Below the pieces are notes generated by a model. It saw only the letters and a list, made by a program, of their open reading frames with translations. It ran no database searches and was not told where the DNA came from. A DNA stretch of 24,019 nt from DASQDN01 sp035630195 (GTDB lineage: Bacteria > Acidobacteriota > Terriglobia > Bryobacterales > Bryobacteraceae): positions 1 through 24,019 of the forward strand of contig DASQLD010000549.1 in assembly GCA_035630195.1 (NCBI GenBank). Reading direction: 5' to 3'. Shown here one piece after another: positions 22,351 through 24,019 of this stretch. Positions within the stretch are counted from its first letter, which is position 1; each line of letters opens with the position of its first letter. Made by a program: the position numbers and the translations under genes.

Positions 22351-23958
22351 TTATCGGGCGGAGATAAGTCGAAGGAAGTCAGTCCATGCGATGGGTTGTC
22401 CATGGATAGGAACGATCGTAACGACGTCCAATCCGAGTCTTTGGATGTGGGTGTACAGGCCCTTGTTTTCCGCTGTGGCCATCACAGATTTTGCCGGCGG
22501 TCCGTCAAAGAGGTCTGCTTCTATGACGATTTTTTCCTTCGGCAAATAAGCCATCAGCATTCCCTCAACATGGTTGAGCGGTTGAACGTAGGACATGTGC
22601 ATAGTTCGGTTTCCATCGCTTAGCGTGTAGTTCTCGCGTACTGTTTCATACTGGTAACCTTCGGCAACTTCCGTCGGGGGCCAGAGCGACAGCATATCCG
22701 GTTGGAGAGTCCGCGGCACATAGTTGAGCACGTCGCGGTTGTAAAAGTTGAAATTCTTCCAATGCGTGATAATCGTCGCGCCGATGTGCATGTAAGATCG
22801 AAGACCGCCGATATGGTCGAAGTGTTGGTGAGTATTTACAAGGAATCGGATCGGTTTATTAGGAATGAGCTTTACGACTTCTTCGATGACGGCCAGACTG
22901 CGCTTCTCATCGATCGGCGCCTCTACAACCGCAATGTAATCCTTGAACTCAACAGCGACACTGTTGTGGGATGCTCCGCCGAGTAGATAGATTCCTTCAG
23001 CTATTTTCTGGGATTCGATGCGCGATGGAACTGCGGCCCGAAGCACAGACGGGGGAACCGCGTCGGGTGCTGGACAGGCATTCGCCTTGACGTTCTTGAA
23101 TACACCGCCGAATCCGTTATGACCGGCAGTGATGTTGAGCGCGCCGAAGTTGTCGTCCCAGCCGTCGTGGTGATGCCACACGGTTGGATAGCGAATGCCG
23201 TTGCCAATGTCGATGTAGGTTTCGTTCGCGAACTCGTGTTCGTAGTTCATGTCTCCGAGAACGGGATCGGGCACCCAGGTGTGGATGCGTTGCAGCAAAT
23301 TCTCTTTGTTTATGGTTGCGTCCACCCGGTACCTGCCGAGCATCGTGATCGAGATGACAGTCACTTTTTCAGGTCTAGTTGTATTGCCGTCTCGTCCGGA
23401 CTCGCCCAACTCCCAACGCCATACTGCCTTTGGATTGGCTCCCGGCAGTCTTGCGGCCTTCAGAAAGCCATGCGGATTCATCCACAGATCCAATCGCCAG
23501 CGCTCAGCATCTTCAGGCGAGGCAGCGACCGGACTGTTTTGCCCATCGAAATGCCAGGCGTTCTTCCCCTTCACGACGAACGTCTGATGTGAATTCTGTT
23601 GAAGTGCTGTTCCGCCCATCCAACCGGAGCCGTACTTCCACGATGCTGGATTCATTCCCGGTTTCCGGTCGAATTCCTCCTTCATCAGCTCGGCATCCCA
23701 ATTCATGGTACGCGTATAGTTGGCTAGGGCCTCGCTGCGGGGCCAGTCCACGTTCCAAGCGGATTCTCTCTGCTGTCCCACGATTCCCGCATAGCCTTCA
23801 CCAGAGATGGTGACGCACTTGAGTTTGTCGGCGCCGATCGCCTTCTCAGCAGATTTCAGAATGGGTTCAGGATCGACAAAGCCGGGCGCGAATTGCCCCG
23901 AAGCTGTCGTTGTGGCCAAAGCAAAGCTGACGAGAAGCGTACCTGTTCGATGGAGCAT
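22351..23958 (-). CDS. Secreted two-part metallo-beta-lactamase-fold hydrolase
   Basis: The 535-residue protein starts with a probable signal peptide (LLVSFALATTTASGQ), so it likely acts in the periplasm or outside the cell. Residues of about 310-535 form a metallo-beta-lactamase fold: H377, H379, D381 and H382 in THQHFDHIGG, H463 in LNHVEGM, D482 in IEADLFD and H519 in IPIHGQ are the expected two-zinc ligands. About 290 residues before it (30-310) are of unrecognised function, with a start (ILKSAEKAIGADKLKCVTISGEG) reminiscent of LolA-like sandwich domains. The fold covers lactamases, lactonases, glyoxalase-like thioesterases and others, so the substrate cannot be named. The gene starts 4 nt after the stop of an upstream frame. 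Confidence 0.88.
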   Translation of the reverse strand: MLHRTGTLLVSFALATTTASGQFAPGFVDPEPILKSAEKAIGADKLKCVTISGEGYAGIVGQQRESAWNVDWPRSEALANYTRTMNWDAELMKEEFDRKPGMNPASWKYGSGWMGGTALQQNSHQTFVVKGKNAWHFDGQNSPVAASPEDAERWRLDLWMNPHGFLKAARLPGANPKAVWRWELGESGRDGNTTRPEKVTVISITMLGRYRVDATINKENLLQRIHTWVPDPVLGDMNYEHEFANETYIDIGNGIRYPTVWHHHDGWDDNFGALNITAGHNGFGGVFKNVKANACPAPDAVPPSVLRAAVPSRIESQKIAEGIYLLGGASHNSVAVEFKDYIAVVEAPIDEKRSLAVIEEVVKLIPNKPIRFLVNTHQHFDHIGGLRSYMHIGATIITHWKNFNFYNRDVLNYVPRTLQPDMLSLWPPTEVAEGYQYETVRENYTLSDGNRTMHMSYVQPLNHVEGMLMAYLPKEKIVIEADLFDGPPAKSVMATAENKGLYTHIQRLGLDVVTIVPIHGQPIAWTDFLRLISAR

Positions 23959-23962
23959 CCGT

Positions 23963-24019
23963 TTAGGTCATCTTATCCTTCATCTCGACAAGGTGACGGC
24001 CGACGTAAATGACATGTAA
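23963..24019 (-). CDS. C-terminal end of an unidentified upstream gene (partial)
   Basis: On the minus strand the frame is open from the window edge and ends in TAA at 23965-23963, giving 18 residues that read LHVIYVGRHLVEMKDKMT. The stop lies 4 nt before the ATG of the secreted hydrolase, a spacing typical of co-translated genes. The VIYVGRxLV pattern resembles the last beta-strands of amidohydrolase-superfamily proteins (VxYVxGxxV), but so short a piece is not proof. Chance openness over 18 codons is also possible. Confidence 0.45.
   Translation of the reverse strand, partial: LHVIYVGRHLVEMKDKMT

Overview
The window is a chromosomal segment that most resembles an Acidobacteriota genome, probably of the Solibacter/Bryobacter type (inference). 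Three things point there: a universal ribosomal-protein cluster of about 57% GC by eye; a very large Oar-like TonB-dependent receptor with an N-terminal carboxypeptidase-regulatory domain; and a long two-module FtsX/MacB-like orphan permease of the ADOP type, both expanded in that phylum. No database search was possible, so the assignment rests on recognised protein families.

Positions 1-15722 (+ strand) hold the end of tuf and then fused S10-spc-alpha operons: rpsJ, rplC, rplD, rplW, rplB, rpsS, rplV, rpsC, rplP, rpmC, rpsQ, rplN, rplX, rplE, rpsN (zinc type), rpsH, rplF, rplR, rpsE, rpmD, rplO, secY, map, infA, rpmJ, rpsM, rpsK, rpsD, rpoA and rplQ. Most gaps are 0-45 nt. Two junctions overlap by 4 nt (rplD/rplW and rpoA/rplQ), and only two spacers stand out: rpsJ-rplC (97 nt) and rpsK-rpsD (147 nt). 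These genes supply ribosomal proteins, an initiation factor, the RNA polymerase alpha subunit, the Sec translocon and N-terminal methionine removal, which explains their co-expression. adk, often found between secY and map, is absent. The most unusual conserved gene is rpsC, whose S3 protein carries a low-complexity C-terminal tail of about 120 residues.

A 20-bp perfect stem at 15746-15789 closes the ribosomal operon and faces a minus-strand block, so it can serve as a two-way terminator. The minus-strand block holds a 1059-residue TonB-dependent receptor (15814-18993), a 924-nt stretch without a convincing gene (18994-19917, possibly a decayed gene), an orphan permease (19918-22314), a secreted two-part metallo-beta-lactamase-fold hydrolase (22351-23958) and the last 18 codons of another gene (23963-24019). 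The last three are closely spaced and probably form an operon. Their substrate cannot be read from the sequence.

No tRNA, rRNA, CRISPR array, insertion sequence or phage gene was seen. The candidates for new biology are the S3 tail, the structured leader in front of rpsD and the hydrolase-permease operon. None amounts to a demonstrated new system.
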